Translations under genes and position numbers: made by a program
Assembly: GCF_910591885.1 (NCBI RefSeq)
Contig: NC_063269.1
Location: 7,192,001-7,256,000 of the forward strand
DNA length: 64,000 bases
Direction: 5' to 3'
From: Bombus terrestris
Lineage: Eukaryota > Arthropoda > Insecta > Hymenoptera > Apidae
Shown here: in pieces, positions 1 through 13,400 of the stretch
Numbering within the stretch: position 1 is the first letter of the stretch
Layout: each line of letters begins with the position of its first letter
Notes under the pieces: generated by a model
The model's database searches: none
What the model was told of the DNA's origin: nothing
The model's input: only the letters and a program-made list of their open reading frames with translations

Positions 1-3000
1 ACGGAAGTTACACGGATTCGTTGTGCAAGCAGTTTCAATCAGGTGCGGAACAACCGTGACGATTAAACGCGGCTTGCAGCTGTTGCTGGTGCGAGTGGAG
101 GGGGGTACTCGACTCAATTTGCAATTACGTTATTGCAAAGGGATCGTCGTACGTCGCGAATTCCCGCCAAAGCCACGCTGCATCCGATCTAAACGGTCTA
201 TTTGCAGGGCGCAAACTGTACATTCCGGCGTATTAAGGCTACATGCATTGATGGCCGGCGGTTTAATAATGTGGCCGCAATTGGACCGCGTGTCACTGCG
301 CCGCCACCTGCCAACTTCGATGACAAGCGTCATCGATCATGCGACACGAAGCGGTAAGCACCGCGCGTTCGCGCTCTTACGAACACATTCCTCTCGAAAA
401 ATCAGGGAAACTTTGGAAATCGACGGCTGACGAGTGCCCTTCATCGCCAATCTTCATGCTCACAAGCTCGAATTGCCGATGCAAGGATTTACTATCGCTC
501 GCTCGAGAGCTGATTTTTTAGAATAATAATTTGTGGATCGTTGGGAAGTGAAAGTTGGGAGCAACGGTGAGTTTATTGGGGATTTAATAATCCTTTGCAG
601 TCCTATGTCGAGTGTGACTCGACATCAGTTTTTATTTCAGAAGATCCTTTGTTGAGTCCTACTCGACATTCTTCCAGTTCCACCTTTTCTTGCGAAACGT
701 GCGAAAGAAAACCAGGATTGCATCCTGGAAATTGTTTCAAGATATATCATACACAATTGTTTTATTTTTTAGTTAAAGTAAATTTCAAATAAAACGCTTA
801 AAAGCGTTGGTAACGAAATTGAAATAAAAATCGGAGTGCAAAGTGTTAAGGTGATTATTAGCGGATAATTCGCAATTTGAATGTCTAAGAAAAGGAAGTT
901 TCGTACAATTTGAAAAGCAATCAGTAGAAAATTTGAAGGTAATGAACTTTTGAAACGATGAAATATACCTATCGTTGGTTAGAATTATTGACACGAGTGT
1001 CGGTTTTGAAATTCACGGATGACGGAAAGTATAAAAAGAAGATTGGAAAATGGTAATTTGTATCACCATGGGAAATAAAATATTGCCACGACGATGAATT
1101 GTTTTAACGACAAATTTTCGTACGACCGTTAAATCGCGATTCACAAGAAGTTGAACTTTCGCGCAATTGTATTCCCTACGAGCGTAGAATTTCCGTGGAA
1201 TTGTAGATTTCTGGATTGATAAATTGGAATATCTACTGAAGCAAAATTTCGGAAGGACGTATTCAATTTTGAAACTGACACCCTATACATGGCGTGGCTA
1301 CAGAATTTTGGTGAGTATGATGAATTTCCAGAGTAACGAAAGGTACATATATCTCTGTGAAAGTTCCAGTTTTCATGGAATAACAAATTTATGAAAGATG
1401 AAAAAATTGTAGGAGAATGACAAATTTTCACCCTAATCAAATTCTTGCGAATACCAAAACAAAGTAAACACGTTTTTACATCGACAAGTTATACGCGTTT
1501 AGTAAAATACAATTTTGTGCGAATAACAAATTTACCTGTCGAGGTTATTAGATGTATGAACAGAGGAACGCGTGGATAAATTGTAAAGTAGAAAATATAT
1601 TTTAATACAGAAGTGTAAGTACAAGTAGGAATATAATTTGAGCTGGTCCAGATCCGCACGCTAGCAGTGTTACCCTATAACTGATAACCCCGAAGCCATC
1701 ATCGCCTGCCTACTGTCTATGGTCTGCCTTCGTCCCAGTCTATTGTCTATACGCTGTCGATGGCTTCAGAGCTTGAGGAAACTAAAGAAACAGATGTAGA
1801 GTTTTCTTGGAAGTGGTGACCACTTCAACATTACCAAATAATAATTACCGTGGATTTTCGTTGCAGCAATTGCATTCTACGATATATGAAATAAATACTT
1901 GAGAAATATAAAGGATGCATGAGAATATTTACTATTAGTGATAATAATATTTATCAAAATAATACGAACAATAGAATCGTATAATAAGAAATACAGGATT
2001 AATTTCCCATCAAGATTTATATTTGTTTTAACAACGTCCGGCTAATTGTGTTTATTTTCTTTTTGAAATATATCATTCCAGCACAATATTCTCCGTCATA
2101 CAATGTTTTGTGTACCGTTTCGATCGATATTTCTTTATAAAATATCATTATCTCCTACGCGTACTGTGATTGCGATCCTCCTACGCACGCGTTTCGCATT
2201 CAATCATGTTTTTATACACTGTAATCAATTTCTATTTCTTCATACGCGCAATATACGTTATATATCGTTATGCGTTTTTATTACGAGAGGTAAACGTTTT
2301 TATTACGAGTTGGTAAACTTTGCCAACGATAAATGAAAATCGAGTACTCGATATGGTGAACGACATAGAAGAGAATTACACGATTAAAGCAAACATAAGA
2401 CTATTAAAATCTGTTCGATTTCCAATATCCCTATATCGTTTAAAATGTTACATGAAATTTTATACCACGAATGAAGTAACATTGAAAACTCAAGATAGCA
2501 GATGAGATAGCAAATGAGAGAGAAGAAAGCGACGAGAACTGCCTTATTTCTAATATTTTCATATCCTTTTGTTTGAAACTCATTGAGAACTCAATATAGC
2601 GAGCGAAGTAACAGGAGAATTACTAGATTAAAATAAACATGAGACGGTAAAAATCTACTCGATTTCCAATATCCAGTAAGCCGATTAAACTGTTCGTTCT
2701 AGATTCCTCGATCGATTGCACGTTCAAACATAGACGGCGCCCGCATGCCGAAATTTTTTCAATATTCCCACCATCTGTAGTTCTAACGCGGTTCGTCACT
2801 TAACGACGAACTTCGACGATATATTCATGGCGATGAAACAATTTATGCTGTGCACGAAACACAGCGGAATATAGGCCATTTCCTAGACGTGCCTTAGATA
2901 AGAGTTTTACCGGAGAAAAGTTGAAGTCACGCCAACTCGACGGACTCGCTTAAAATTGGACATCTACCACGATGTTTGCCGCTTTATAGCCACGTTGAAA

Positions 3001-4860
3001 CAGTTTGAGATCGGCCTGTTATCTTCTGACGCTTCCACCGCTATTAACGCTAAGCTATTCGGCTAACGAATTAAACTAACGAACATTAAATCCGTGCCAA
3101 CCGCTCTAACTGTGTACATGAAACATTCAGTGAGATTGTTCTGTGTTGAAAATGAAGCTGTTATGTTTGAGGCAGCTTGAACGAGTTCCTACCACTTTTA
3201 ATAGGTTAGCGCTAGACCCGTTCATTGGGTGTGGTCATTTCGACTGTTCCTGTTTTCTCTTTGTCGCTGTTTTGGTATCATTAACGTTAGAACTTTGATG
3301 CTCGATGAATTTTCACGTTTTTGTTGCAATATTACGCATACACGATTTCATAGTTTCACTTACGCTGCCGCTTAACAGTATCTGGACATTTGATTATTTT
3401 TTAGAGTATTTGATAGTATTCTTGCATCTGTCATCCGAATATTTTAATATCGAAGTTACACAAGCTTTTACAAACGACTAAAGAACAATTTCATAGTAAA
3501 ATGTATAATATGCCTGAAATGGCAATGTCCTTTATTTGACGAACAAAGAGCCGAACTAAACGTTGGACTGCGATTACGCAGGTTTTTTCCTTTCATTCTC
3601 GTGTTATGTGCTACTCTACAAGCTCACACAAGCTGTATGCAATCCAGTGTTTTCGTATCTAAAAGAATGCAGCCTAATGGTTTAAGGAAATTATAAATAA
3701 TTGTATCACCAAGTATGTAACAAATTTTGTAACATAATATCCTTTGGGCGTTAAAGTTGCGTACGATAAGAATGAAAATATAAAATGCACAATATTTTAA
3801 CACGATAAAGGTACAAAAGTCGAGTTAACTATAAATCTCGGAAAATTACGAGAGAAAATGTAGACTGCAGAACCTAAAATTTAAAACCTTTGATATCGAA
3901 AAAGATTGCAGTCACAGACTATGTATGAACTTTGCTAATAATTATATAATTCATTAGAGGAATATTGTAATAATGTAGCATCGATTCTTCCGCGACAAAG
4001 TCTTTCAACACGAAAGATAACAGCTTTCGTCGTAATTAAAAATAAACAGGCTGGAGGTTGTCCGTGTTTTTCGTACAGATTAGATGCCGCATACGCAAGA
4101 AAGTCGGATGTCGCGAACCCTTTTAACCGCTTTCAAGCATCCTTTGACTATCTTTCCGTGGTTTAATCTGCCGTACGAAGATCTTTCGAGTATTTCGCGA
4201 GCAAATTAAATTTTCCGTATTCGCCAGCGCTTCTCTATAGCGCGTCTCTGTACGAGTGCTTTCGTCCTAAGATTAATTTTTCAAATTGAAAGCTCCCACA
4301 GCACGAAATTGCATAACGTGGCTCGCGGAATATTTTCCAGATTAATGCCACTGCTCTCGAACACTGCTTCCAATGCAAAATTTTAATTACAATTTTCCAT
4401 TTGTCAAAGCGGCAAAATTTCGCATCTCTGTTGTTACATGTCGCTGTAATAAAATCATTTTGAAAAACGGATGGTCTTATCATAAGACTGGACTTTCACA
4501 ATCATTTTACTGGATTGTGCGAAGTCTCAGCTAGGATTTTAAATATCGCAGAAGTTCAATACCCTCGAAGTCATTCACAGAACTAGTGGAAACAGTCTTA
4601 CAAGATCGAAGTAATTTCGAATTATCTTGTTTTAACGAGTAACAGACAGATAATACGACGGTTTATTAATAATTTTCTGCGCCTTGAAACTGTGCATCTT
4701 AGGTTTAATTGCTCGGTAATTTGACGGAAGCGCTCTGAACGTTAATTGATTAACCGAAAGCTGGTTGTCTCTCTTTGCCCTCTTCTAAATGAATGTCAAT
4801 TTCATTTCCTGAAATAACTTCTCCCGTCAATTTCCGCTTGCCCTATTTCCTTCCAATATC
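1..4860. other. Non-coding stretch, no gene recognised
   Basis: No exon with a recognisable domain and paired splice sites was found. Bases 1-440 are richer in GC than what follows and have overlapping ORFs on both strands, none resembling a known family. From about 780 on the DNA is AT-rich. Small structural items are a short perfect palindrome near 605-623 and a nine-base inverted repeat (GAAGCCATC / GATGGCTTC) at about 1692-1766. Intergenic or intronic DNA is the simplest reading. Confidence 0.5.
605..623. repeat. Short perfect palindrome
   Basis: TGTCGAGT and ACTCGACA are perfect inverted arms of eight bases separated by GTG. An imperfect second version (GTTGAGT ... ACTCGACAT) follows at about 652-671. 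The function is unknown; it could be a dimeric protein-binding site or chance. Confidence 0.4.
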
Positions 4861-4862
4861 TA

Positions 4863-5062
4863 TGTAAATATGAACAGATTTAAAAATATATACATAGTAA
4901 ACTTTGAATCGTTAAATTCATATTTCAAGGCGCGAAATTTATTCAGAGCCTTTCACGCGTATCTTGTACAAATTAAAAATTCGTCTAAGTATGAGACTTT
5001 CAGCTGATGCTATTTTTCCATCCATGTTAGTTTATCAGGCGGACCTCTGAAGATGTTAGCGT
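4863..5062 (-). repeat. Inverted copy of transposon internal sequence, without the MITE
   Basis: This segment is the reverse complement of about 5134-5304 continued by about 5931-5958, with few differences. At the place where the other copy carries the 626-bp element, this one reads straight through (ATAGTAAAC on one side, TTAAAAATATA on the other). It is therefore an unoccupied paralogous target site. It lies just outside the left terminus of the surrounding mariner-like element and was probably made by an inverted duplication or a second insertion of the same element. Confidence 0.75.
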
Positions 5063-5304
5063 AAGTCCAAATGGAATACAAAATATTGGATTGGCAACTA
5101 AGTGATTGCGGATTTTGTCATTACCATCTAACGCTAACATCTTCGGATCTCCGCCTGATAAACTAACATGGATGGAAAAATAGCATCAGCTGAAAGTCTC
5201 ATACGTAGACGAATTTTTAATTTGTGCAAGATGCACATGAAAGGCTCTGAATAAATTTCGCGGGTTTAAATACAAATTTAACGATTCAAAGTTTACTATG
5301 TATA

Positions 5305-5930
5305 CAGGGTGGTTGGTAACTGGTGGTACAAGCGAAAAAGGGGTGATTCTAGGCGAAAAAAGATGTCGAAAATATAGAATAAAAATTTTTCGTTTGAGGC
5401 TTTGTTTTCGAGAAAATTGACTTTGAATTTTAGCTCGGTACGTGTGCACTTTATGGCGTGGAGCCATATTAAATCAATCGTCTATTCTGAAGAAATCGCA
5501 AGTTGCCAGCAATTGAAGGAAAAGATTATTGTAGCCTTTCATACTTTAAAACAATCGAATACGTTAAAAAGTGTTCATAGAAATTTAATTAGAAGAGCCG
5601 AAGTACGTATTCGACAGAATGGGCAACATTTTCAGCAATTTTTCTAATAATAAACTTTATGATTACTTCATATTATATCATTATGTATTCCTAATTTTCG
5701 TTACGGCAAAAACAACCTTAAACTGCGATAATATCCATCGAGACAGCGATCTACAGTGAGATCCGTTATAACGAGACGGGATAAAGTGCACGCGTACCGA
5801 ACGTACATTCAAAGTCGATTTTCTCGAAAACAAAGCCTCAAACGAAAAATTTTTATTCTATATTTCCGACATCTTTTTTCGCCTAGAATCACCCCCTTTT
5901 CGCTTGTACCACCAGCTACCAATCACCCTG
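5305..5930. mobile_element. CAGGGTG-ended Tc1/mariner-type element, 626 bp, internally deleted
   Basis: The element has inverted repeats of roughly 150 bases (about 5305-5455 and 5780-5930) starting CAGGGTGGTTGGTAACTGG, and is flanked by TA (5303-5304 and 5931-5932). The inverted copy of the same locus at 4863-5062 lacks it and has one TA at that place, which confirms both ends and the target duplication. Between the repeats lies a fragment that looks like a transposase C-terminus (see the next entry). TA target use fits the IS630/Tc1/mariner superfamily. Confidence 0.85.
5459..5647 (+). pseudogene. Remnant of transposase C-terminus (IS630/Tc1/mariner type)
   Basis: An open frame of about 60 codons between the two inverted repeats ends in a basic stretch followed by RIRQNGQHFQQFF and a stop. 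From family knowledge, many insect IS630/Tc1/mariner-type transposases end in a similar segment with a GxHFxxL-like tail. No DDE catalytic motif or helix-turn-helix remains, so this is only the 3' piece left by an internal deletion. The assignment rests on the terminal motif and the context within the element. Confidence 0.5.
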
Positions 5931-6038
5931 TATATTTTTAAATCTGTTCATATTTATATAGACCTGACTATAGATATGACATAGGTGTCATTACCATCTA
6001 ATAACAAAATCCGCAATCACTTAGTTGCCAACCCGATA

Positions 6039-7170
6039 TGTATACGAAGTAAATACACGTAACAGCGTAAAACATAGGCAAGAGAACCTGCAGCTAAATG
6101 AATATCATACGAACCTCATATTTGTAAGGTGTAAAGTCACTTTTGGCTTTCATTGTTCAAACACAGACGGTTTACAGTAGGGTCGGATACGAGAGAGCCT
6201 GTTTCACTAGGATAAGTTTCTAATCATTTAATGGTGAGATTTTAAAGAAAAATGCGTATCGTTTCTCTAAAATGCAACAAAATCTAAAACCTAGCAACAT
6301 TTTCAGGACCACGAAACGCTCGCTAGGCTGCCGTGGAACGTCGACGTAGACCAATCGAAAATTTTCGCTCGGCAATCAGAACAACGATCTCGACGTTACG
6401 AGCGACTTTATCGCGAGTTACGGTATCGTTTCTTCCATTGCTGCCTCTGGTTTGCCGTCTAATTGCAACGTTACTCCGCCAGCAATATTCTCGATGGTCC
6501 TCAACGTGTCTGGTCGTGGAGGGCCTCGTCCATTTCACCAAAGAGAACCTCTTGTTTCTTTCTTTCCCGTCGTTCAATTTTCAAAAATTCCCGAGCAATT
6601 CGTTTCTTCAGCCATGGCCACGTTTCCACGATTTTTCGACAACGCTCTCTCCTCGCGCATTTTCGATGATGTCAAGCAGTCAGACCCATAGTGGAAATAT
6701 CGATTTTCTGAAAATTCCGCATCGTCAGAGTAATCCTTCCACTCCCTTTTCAAGTCTTTCAAGTTTTCGAGTCGCGAAGCCGCCATTCAGCCTTCCGGAG
6801 TATACGAGGGAACTTTCAAATTTTATAAAAGGACGCGGAATTCGGATTTCATTCCGACCTTCACCGTATCCCCGTCAATGGGCTTTGCTTTGCTAATAAG
6901 TAAATGCACGGTCGTAAAGTATGCAGAACTTTAATTAAAAAGAGATTTCAGCTTCTAAGTACTTTGACTCGTGCGGAGATCCTGCCGAGGAGAGAGTTTT
7001 CCACTATTTGGAACGTTGGATGTTTGTGAAGAACGTTGAATGTTTGATTCCAGCTGATTTAGGTTATCTGTCGAAGATCGGTAATGGATGACTAAGAAAC
7101 TGCTCCATTTTTTTCTATCATACGTTATATAAAATGTTAGTTTCGCCAATTTGATAATTAGGTCGATATC
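6039..7170. other. Non-coding stretch with a moderately GC-rich core
   Basis: Bases 6310-6890 have ORFs up to 187 codons in several overlapping frames on both strands. None has a recognisable domain, and the composition alone can explain them. No promoter or splice structure could be assigned. Confidence 0.4.
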
Positions 7171-7173
7171 ATA

Positions 7174-7419
7174 TATTAGGTTGTCTGAAAAGTTTCTTTC
7201 GTTTTATAAGGAAATAATAGACGCACAATGTTTTTTCTTTTATATTAGTTTATTGAATTATGCATGAACATAACAATAGAAATATAACGAAATAGATCAT
7301 ACGTAATTCAATAAAATAATATAAAACAGAAATTGTTCATCTATTGTTCATCTATGTTCAGAAGTTGTTCATCTATTATCACCTTATGAAACGAAAGAAA
7401 CTTTTCGGACAACCTAATA
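7174..7419. mobile_element. Short mariner MITE, copy 1
   Basis: The ends are inverted repeats of about 35 bases beginning TTAGGTTGTCTGAAAAGTTT and ending in its near reverse complement, with TA at both outer edges. The interior is about 170 bases, AT-rich, without coding capacity. The same family occurs at 47367-47569 and 59363-59569. Its small size and long matching termini mark it as a deletion derivative of a mariner element. Confidence 0.85.
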
Positions 7420-7424
7420 CGAGT

Positions 7425-10400
7425 TTCAGCAAGAGCGGATAACGCGTTTGTGATTTTAATATCTTAAATATTTATTTAACGTGAAACGTGACAAAATCAT
7501 CACGGTGATTAGGATGAACTATTTTTCATTTATTAGGATTCCAATTACTTTCCACGCTAATACGACAATCTTTAGAAATCTCATCGTAACATTGGGATGA
7601 AACTAACTTATGTATAATAAATTATACCATGAGTATCTGTATAATTAGTTACACAATACGCACTTAAATGTTTCGACACTTTATTAGTTTTTAGAAACTT
7701 ACAGTAATCCTCGATTTCTTCGTTGTATTAATAAAGGAATAAATAGATACGATCGACCTTCTGTAGTTGAAAGATTTCAGATTCGTGTCAAGGAGAACAC
7801 GATATTTAAATTAGATTTTAAAGGTCCAGGTTTTTTCTGCTTTCAAGTACGAATAATATCGAAACCTACGTAAATGCTAATCCGAACAATGATGGCCTGT
7901 AAATTTCATAAGATAATTTGCGTGTAACAGGTTTTGACGAGCTGTTGCACCGACAACCGCTTGGAAAGCCAATTTTTTCTTTATACCGAAACGATTTCTA
8001 CGACTGTTCGAATACTTTCATCAGCCACTGTACTTGTATAAATGGAACGAATAGACAAGAACTTTTGAAAATTCAACGTAGCTATAGATCTCGCTAATAA
8101 TAAGAACCGATAGAATAGAGAGCCGCCACAAGGTGTCAATGTCTTCCAAAATGACAGTATCGCGATTCATTTGTCATACAAGTACCGCAGAAGTCATCTT
8201 CGTTAGAGCCAAAACAACTGTAACATTTATATAGAATCAGTTTATGTATATGAAAAACAAAGATCGCCAGCCATCAGCCAACCATTTGCAACTAGGCGCA
8301 ATTGGTACAGTGATCACTCCCTGGCGAATGATATTACGTTCCATCGATCTTCTTAGTGTTACTGTAACGTAACAGTAGTGTACACAGAGCTCCGATTGAT
8401 TTCTATTTTGTGGCTGGAGTTGAGCTGGAAGGTGCGCGAAACGTGAGAACTAAAAACGCGATCGAAATCAGAAGAACCACGAATATGTCAAACAACAAAT
8501 CGCTTATCAGCATCCAATCCTCTCAGCTTGTTATGTTCAGAGGTCGGGCGTTGCAAAGAGTGACGAAAGTTAGCGTCGCTTTTATCTTATTTCATTTGCC
8601 CTCTAATTACAGATGTCGAACAAAGGTGTGGAACAAAGGTCTGAAGCAAAGGCAGGGATACCCGAAGTGTGGTCGCTTCGCAACAAGAAAGTTCGCACAA
8701 AGTGACTGTCCGCCACTACGATTCCGGATCCTTGCGGACAAAGGCTAAGGGGTCCACGTAACCGCGCGAAAAGTCGGATCAGGGCGAAAAGAAGCCAAGA
8801 GATTCGATACATCTCGACAGGGGCGATAGGCTGAACGGTGTGAAAGCACAGAACGAAGGGAAATCGGGATCCAGGGATGAAGAGCCTCGAGCCAAAACTG
8901 GACCGCCTAATCTGCATTTACATAGCATCCAATGTATTCCAGGCAAATAGAATAGCGCTGGAGCGTCGAAGGAGAGGGCCTCTTCTCTCTGTTCTTTGCG
9001 CGGAAGAAGATGGGTAAAAGAGCCTCGAGCTTACGACAATGCCGCCTTAAGCCGGCTTCGAGGAGGTTCGAAAGCAGGGTGAAGCCTGTTGGGGACGAGG
9101 ATGTATTGTAGAGCGCGCGCAAACAGTGGAATCCTTCTTTCGCTGGAACGCATGTAGGTCACGTGAGATATTTCTTTAGGGAAACAGGCGTGTAGCATTA
9201 ATCGATTTTTCAGCCGGAACAATACCCTGGCGATATTCGTGTCCAGCCGAATATCGATCCAACTTGGGAAACGATGCCACTGAGATAACTTTGTAGATAC
9301 GGTCAAGTCAAATATAGCGATACTGTGATGGTTTCAGATAATTCCCATCTTATTGCTCGTATAAATGCAGTTCAATTATGTTATAAATTAACGAATCGTA
9401 ACGACCTATCGAATAGAAATTGAAATACCATGAACCGTAGTGTAATCTATAGAGCGAAGATACAAAGAAGCTTTAAATTGTTGTTGAAGAAGAACATGCG
9501 ATTGGTTGAAGCGTATAAATTTGATTACTAGCGACGATGGATTAATCGTGAAGAATATGTGCCAAAAAATTCTAGCCAAAGTGTAATTCTATTGTACTCT
9601 TGACACAAGCTTTTGTGAAAATATAAATTCGTTGTGCAAGCATGATATTTCGAAGCATTTATTTTTGAAACAAAATTCTCCTTCCCATTTCTCCGCATTT
9701 ATGTAATACCCACTTGGTCTATAAGTTGATTGCAAGGAAATAATATTCTCTTTTGAAGTATGGGAGTTTCATTCTTCAGCCCCGAGTGATCGGTGTCCGG
9801 GGACACATTTCTCCAATATAAGCTCCGCGATACCATATGCGCATAAGAATCGTATTATATGCTCGAAATACATGGAGAATGCGGTTTGCCATTGCTTTAG
9901 ATAAAAGCGACCCGTTGCACAAGCAACGCAGAACACCATCGTGCTTATACGTCACCGATGAAATTATGCCAACGAGAAAACCTTGTCATCCACGTGATGA
10001 TGACAGATTTAATCGATAACGAATATTCACGTGTAAAATTTTCGAGCAATTTCCGATTAAAAATAAAAGATGATCGATATCGACGTAATACGTTACAATA
10101 GATTTTTAATTAAAAAACTGTGAAAACACTTGGACAAGTTGTATTTTACGCGTACGTTGACTAATAAACGAGCGAAGATGCATGCAAAATAAAACAGAAG
10201 GTTGTAATGTTTATTTAAAAATTTGGTGAGAGCGGATGAATTTAAATTATTTTTAGGATTGTATTCAAAAGTATTTATTATAAAAAGAAAGGAATCGAAT
10301 AGGACCATAATATGTAAATGGAGTTATTAATCGACATGGACCTTGGTTATCATGGTATTGATTAAATGTTCCAAGATAATTTTAATTTATAATACAATTT

Positions 10401-13400
10401 CGATATATCGATGATCGATATACGTATATCTACTCCAAATTTTGTGGATAAATTTCGATCATATTGATCTCGTTAGAGCAAGTTCGAATAAATTTCCGCC
10501 TTTTCTCGTATGCATTCGACAAATCTGTCGTAACAGGAATGGAGAGCGTTTTTCACGCGAGTGTTCTCGAGAGTCGAAAGCTCATCACGCGGCGTGGCAG
10601 CCGAGGAATAAAGGGAACAGGAAATAGAGAGCGATATAGATTAAAACGCGGCCGAGTCAAAACGGTCTCGGCACGGTCATCTCTTTTGTGAGACCGCGAT
10701 ACCGTTGAAAAGCTCTCGAAAGAAGCTTTCAGGTTTATCATAATTGCATCTCGAGACCCGATCTTCTTCGAGTCGGCGAGGCCTGCCAACTTGGCGGAAG
10801 CTTAAGCGTACGAACGAGGAGAATTAAGAGATGGCTCGCGCTATAAGATATCTCCAATGATGAATAAATACACGCATAAAAGAGATTAGGAAAAACAGAT
10901 GATGAACGGACGAGCATCATTAAACACACGAGGGATTCGCAGCTGTTGGCAATTACAAAACATGTTTCAACTGCCTGAAATTCTGAAGATATATCAAAGT
11001 CTCTCTGGATAAATTGGTATAATCTCGTTTCTCATCTCTAACTTCAAATTTGGAAAATTAAATCTCGCTAACTAATTTAATATCGACTAATTTACTTACT
11101 TATCAGTATTTACTAAATATATTTAAAAAGCGCAAAATGCCATTACTGTAAGTCATTAAAAGAAAAGGAGAAAGAAAAACATATAAATCAGAACATTTCA
11201 GCTATGATATCTTTAGCATCAGCTAACTCGATAAATTCTCCAAACACTCGAATAAATGAATTTCCCCGTGCAAGAGGTGACGCTAGTAGCGAAATGTCAC
11301 ATACGTGAGATCATCATGTATGTAGGTAGCCATTGTAATTGATCCGAATCAATCACTCCTTTATTTATACGCGACCATCGCTGTACTGCAGATTCGGATG
11401 ATCATTTTAGCAGCGACCATCTGACTGACAGAAACGCGATTGTCTCAATAGAGGCGAGAGTTCCTTTCGCTTTATTGGCCACGGAGATTCCCCAAGGGAT
11501 ATCCGGCCCGTCATTTGTATCTGCGTGGACGTTAATTCATAGCTTGAACTGACGGAAACATTGTTCCGATTGAAATGTTCATGGCAACGTTTGCTCGTTC
11601 CATTCGATCGAGGAAGCCAACTCGTAACGCGAATCGAAACGCGTCCTAAGAAACGCGTCAGCCGAATTGATTAGTTGATGGATCGGCCGGTCCACATTTA
11701 GATCGTGCTAGCCAGAAACAGATTTGACCGAAGTTGGATAATAGACTCCGTGCAACGAGCACCAGACTAATCCTGCTATTGTCGCGGTTAATTTATACCC
11801 GAAAGAGAACTGGATGGCAGCGTGTGCTCGCGTGTACACAAGCTTGTCGATCGGAAACACGCGTACTCGACGAGCTAATGCGACCACAGGCATCGGTCAT
11901 TAATACATTTTCGTTGATGACGCTGATTGGCTCGTAGCGGCATCGATCGGTGATTAATCGCTGATTTATTTGTAGTTGATTGTTTCGTCGTGCTTGAGTT
12001 TTATTCCAAAAGATTTTCCAAACGTTATTGAATAATTTTTCGAATTGCATCAATGATGGATCGAGATGAGACATTTTTAATTACACTACGTTCAACGGTG
12101 TATAAATAAATTGATTCGTCGATTCTCGTTTTTCATAATTTGTTAAGCATCAAGCGAAATAATTTCGTCTTATAGCATTGATCTATTATCGAATTTGAAA
12201 CTCTAACATAGAATAATAATATCGTCGAGTAGAAATAATTCTAGGAATAATCTGCCTCAATCAATTATGTTGCCGAATATAAATGTAAATTTTAGTTAAT
12301 TTGATTAGTTCTTCAAAGACCTACTTTGACAAATTGTACAAATACCCGTGGAATAAAGAATAAAATATTATCTCAAATATATATTTCGTTGTTGCCACTG
12401 GTTGTTGGATGTAGATGAGATTGATTGATTGTAAAATCAAATATACTTCGAAGACATTTTCCGGCTTTTGTTAAGGAAAGTCCCTATTGGAATTTTATCA
12501 ACCGTGTAACGATAAAAAGACCAAGAATATGACAAGGGTGAGAAAGCAAAGAAGCACTGGAAAAGAGGAATAAGCAAATCGAATAACGCAGACGAAAAAG
12601 GTTCGAATCAGATAAGATGTGCAAAGGTTCGACCGTGTGTTCAGGTATCTTAAAAAAAAAAAAAAAAAAAAAAATGTAAGAAAAAAGAACAGAGGAGGGA
12701 GGGAAAAATACGAACACTATGCGGAGCATGACTGAAATATGCATGAAGGGATAAGATACAAAAGGCAACGTTGTCGTTCCACCTCGAAGAAGCTTCGCAC
12801 ATATGCGAATTGCCTTGAAAATTTGTTTCTGATGCTTGAAAAGTACGAGAGTGGGACAAATTTTTCTTCCGTATAAAATTATGAACAAAAGTTACTATTT
12901 CGTTTTAGTATTCCTACAGCGTTGTGCATAAAATAAATTTTCATAATAGTTTGAATATTAAGAACCATAAGTGTCCGATACTTCTTACACATTCGATACG
13001 TAAATGCTTATAAGAACATTTACAGAAATATTTTAAGAAACGTATCGTTTCGATGCGTTAGCAAGTGCATAGAATTTTTTCCTGGTCGACGCGCATCATG
13101 TGCTGTTTTCATGGAAAAATTTGTCATGTATCTAATAGCTGAGCTGAAACTTGCAAGAAGTTAAATTGCTTGCTAAAAAAGTTTGATTAATACATAATTT
13201 CAACTGAAACAGAATTATAACTCGGCCGGAAACTTTTACCATCGCCCATATCCATTACCGATATATTATAACAAAAGCGGCACATGAAATAATTTTCATA
13301 TTATTTTGCATTATCCAACAAAGAAACTCGGTCTAGTTATCGTCAATAATAAATTTTATCACGAACGTCGCGTGGACAATGTTGCTGAACAAGCAACAAC

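Larger units (their letters stand above)
5091..6031. mobile_element. Non-autonomous mariner-like element, interrupted
   Basis: The ends are inverted repeats of about 33 bases. The left end begins TTGGCAACTAAGTGATTGCG at 5091, and the same sequence in reverse complement ends at 6031. No transposase frame belonging to this outer element remains. A different element (5305-5930) sits inside it. The termini look like mariner-family ends, and the element is probably a deletion derivative moved in trans. Confidence 0.75.

Noticed and set aside
23..430. 135-codon plus ORF at the left edge
   Set aside because: No domain, splice border or homologue was recognised. It lies in a GC-richer block with open frames on both strands.
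6333..6896. 187-codon plus ORF
   Set aside because: Other long ORFs overlap it in several frames and on the other strand. It has no recognisable domain and the block is GC-richer, so it is probably a chance frame.
12652..12674. Poly-A as a possible retroposon tail
   Set aside because: No reverse-transcriptase remnant, SINE body or flanking direct repeats were seen.
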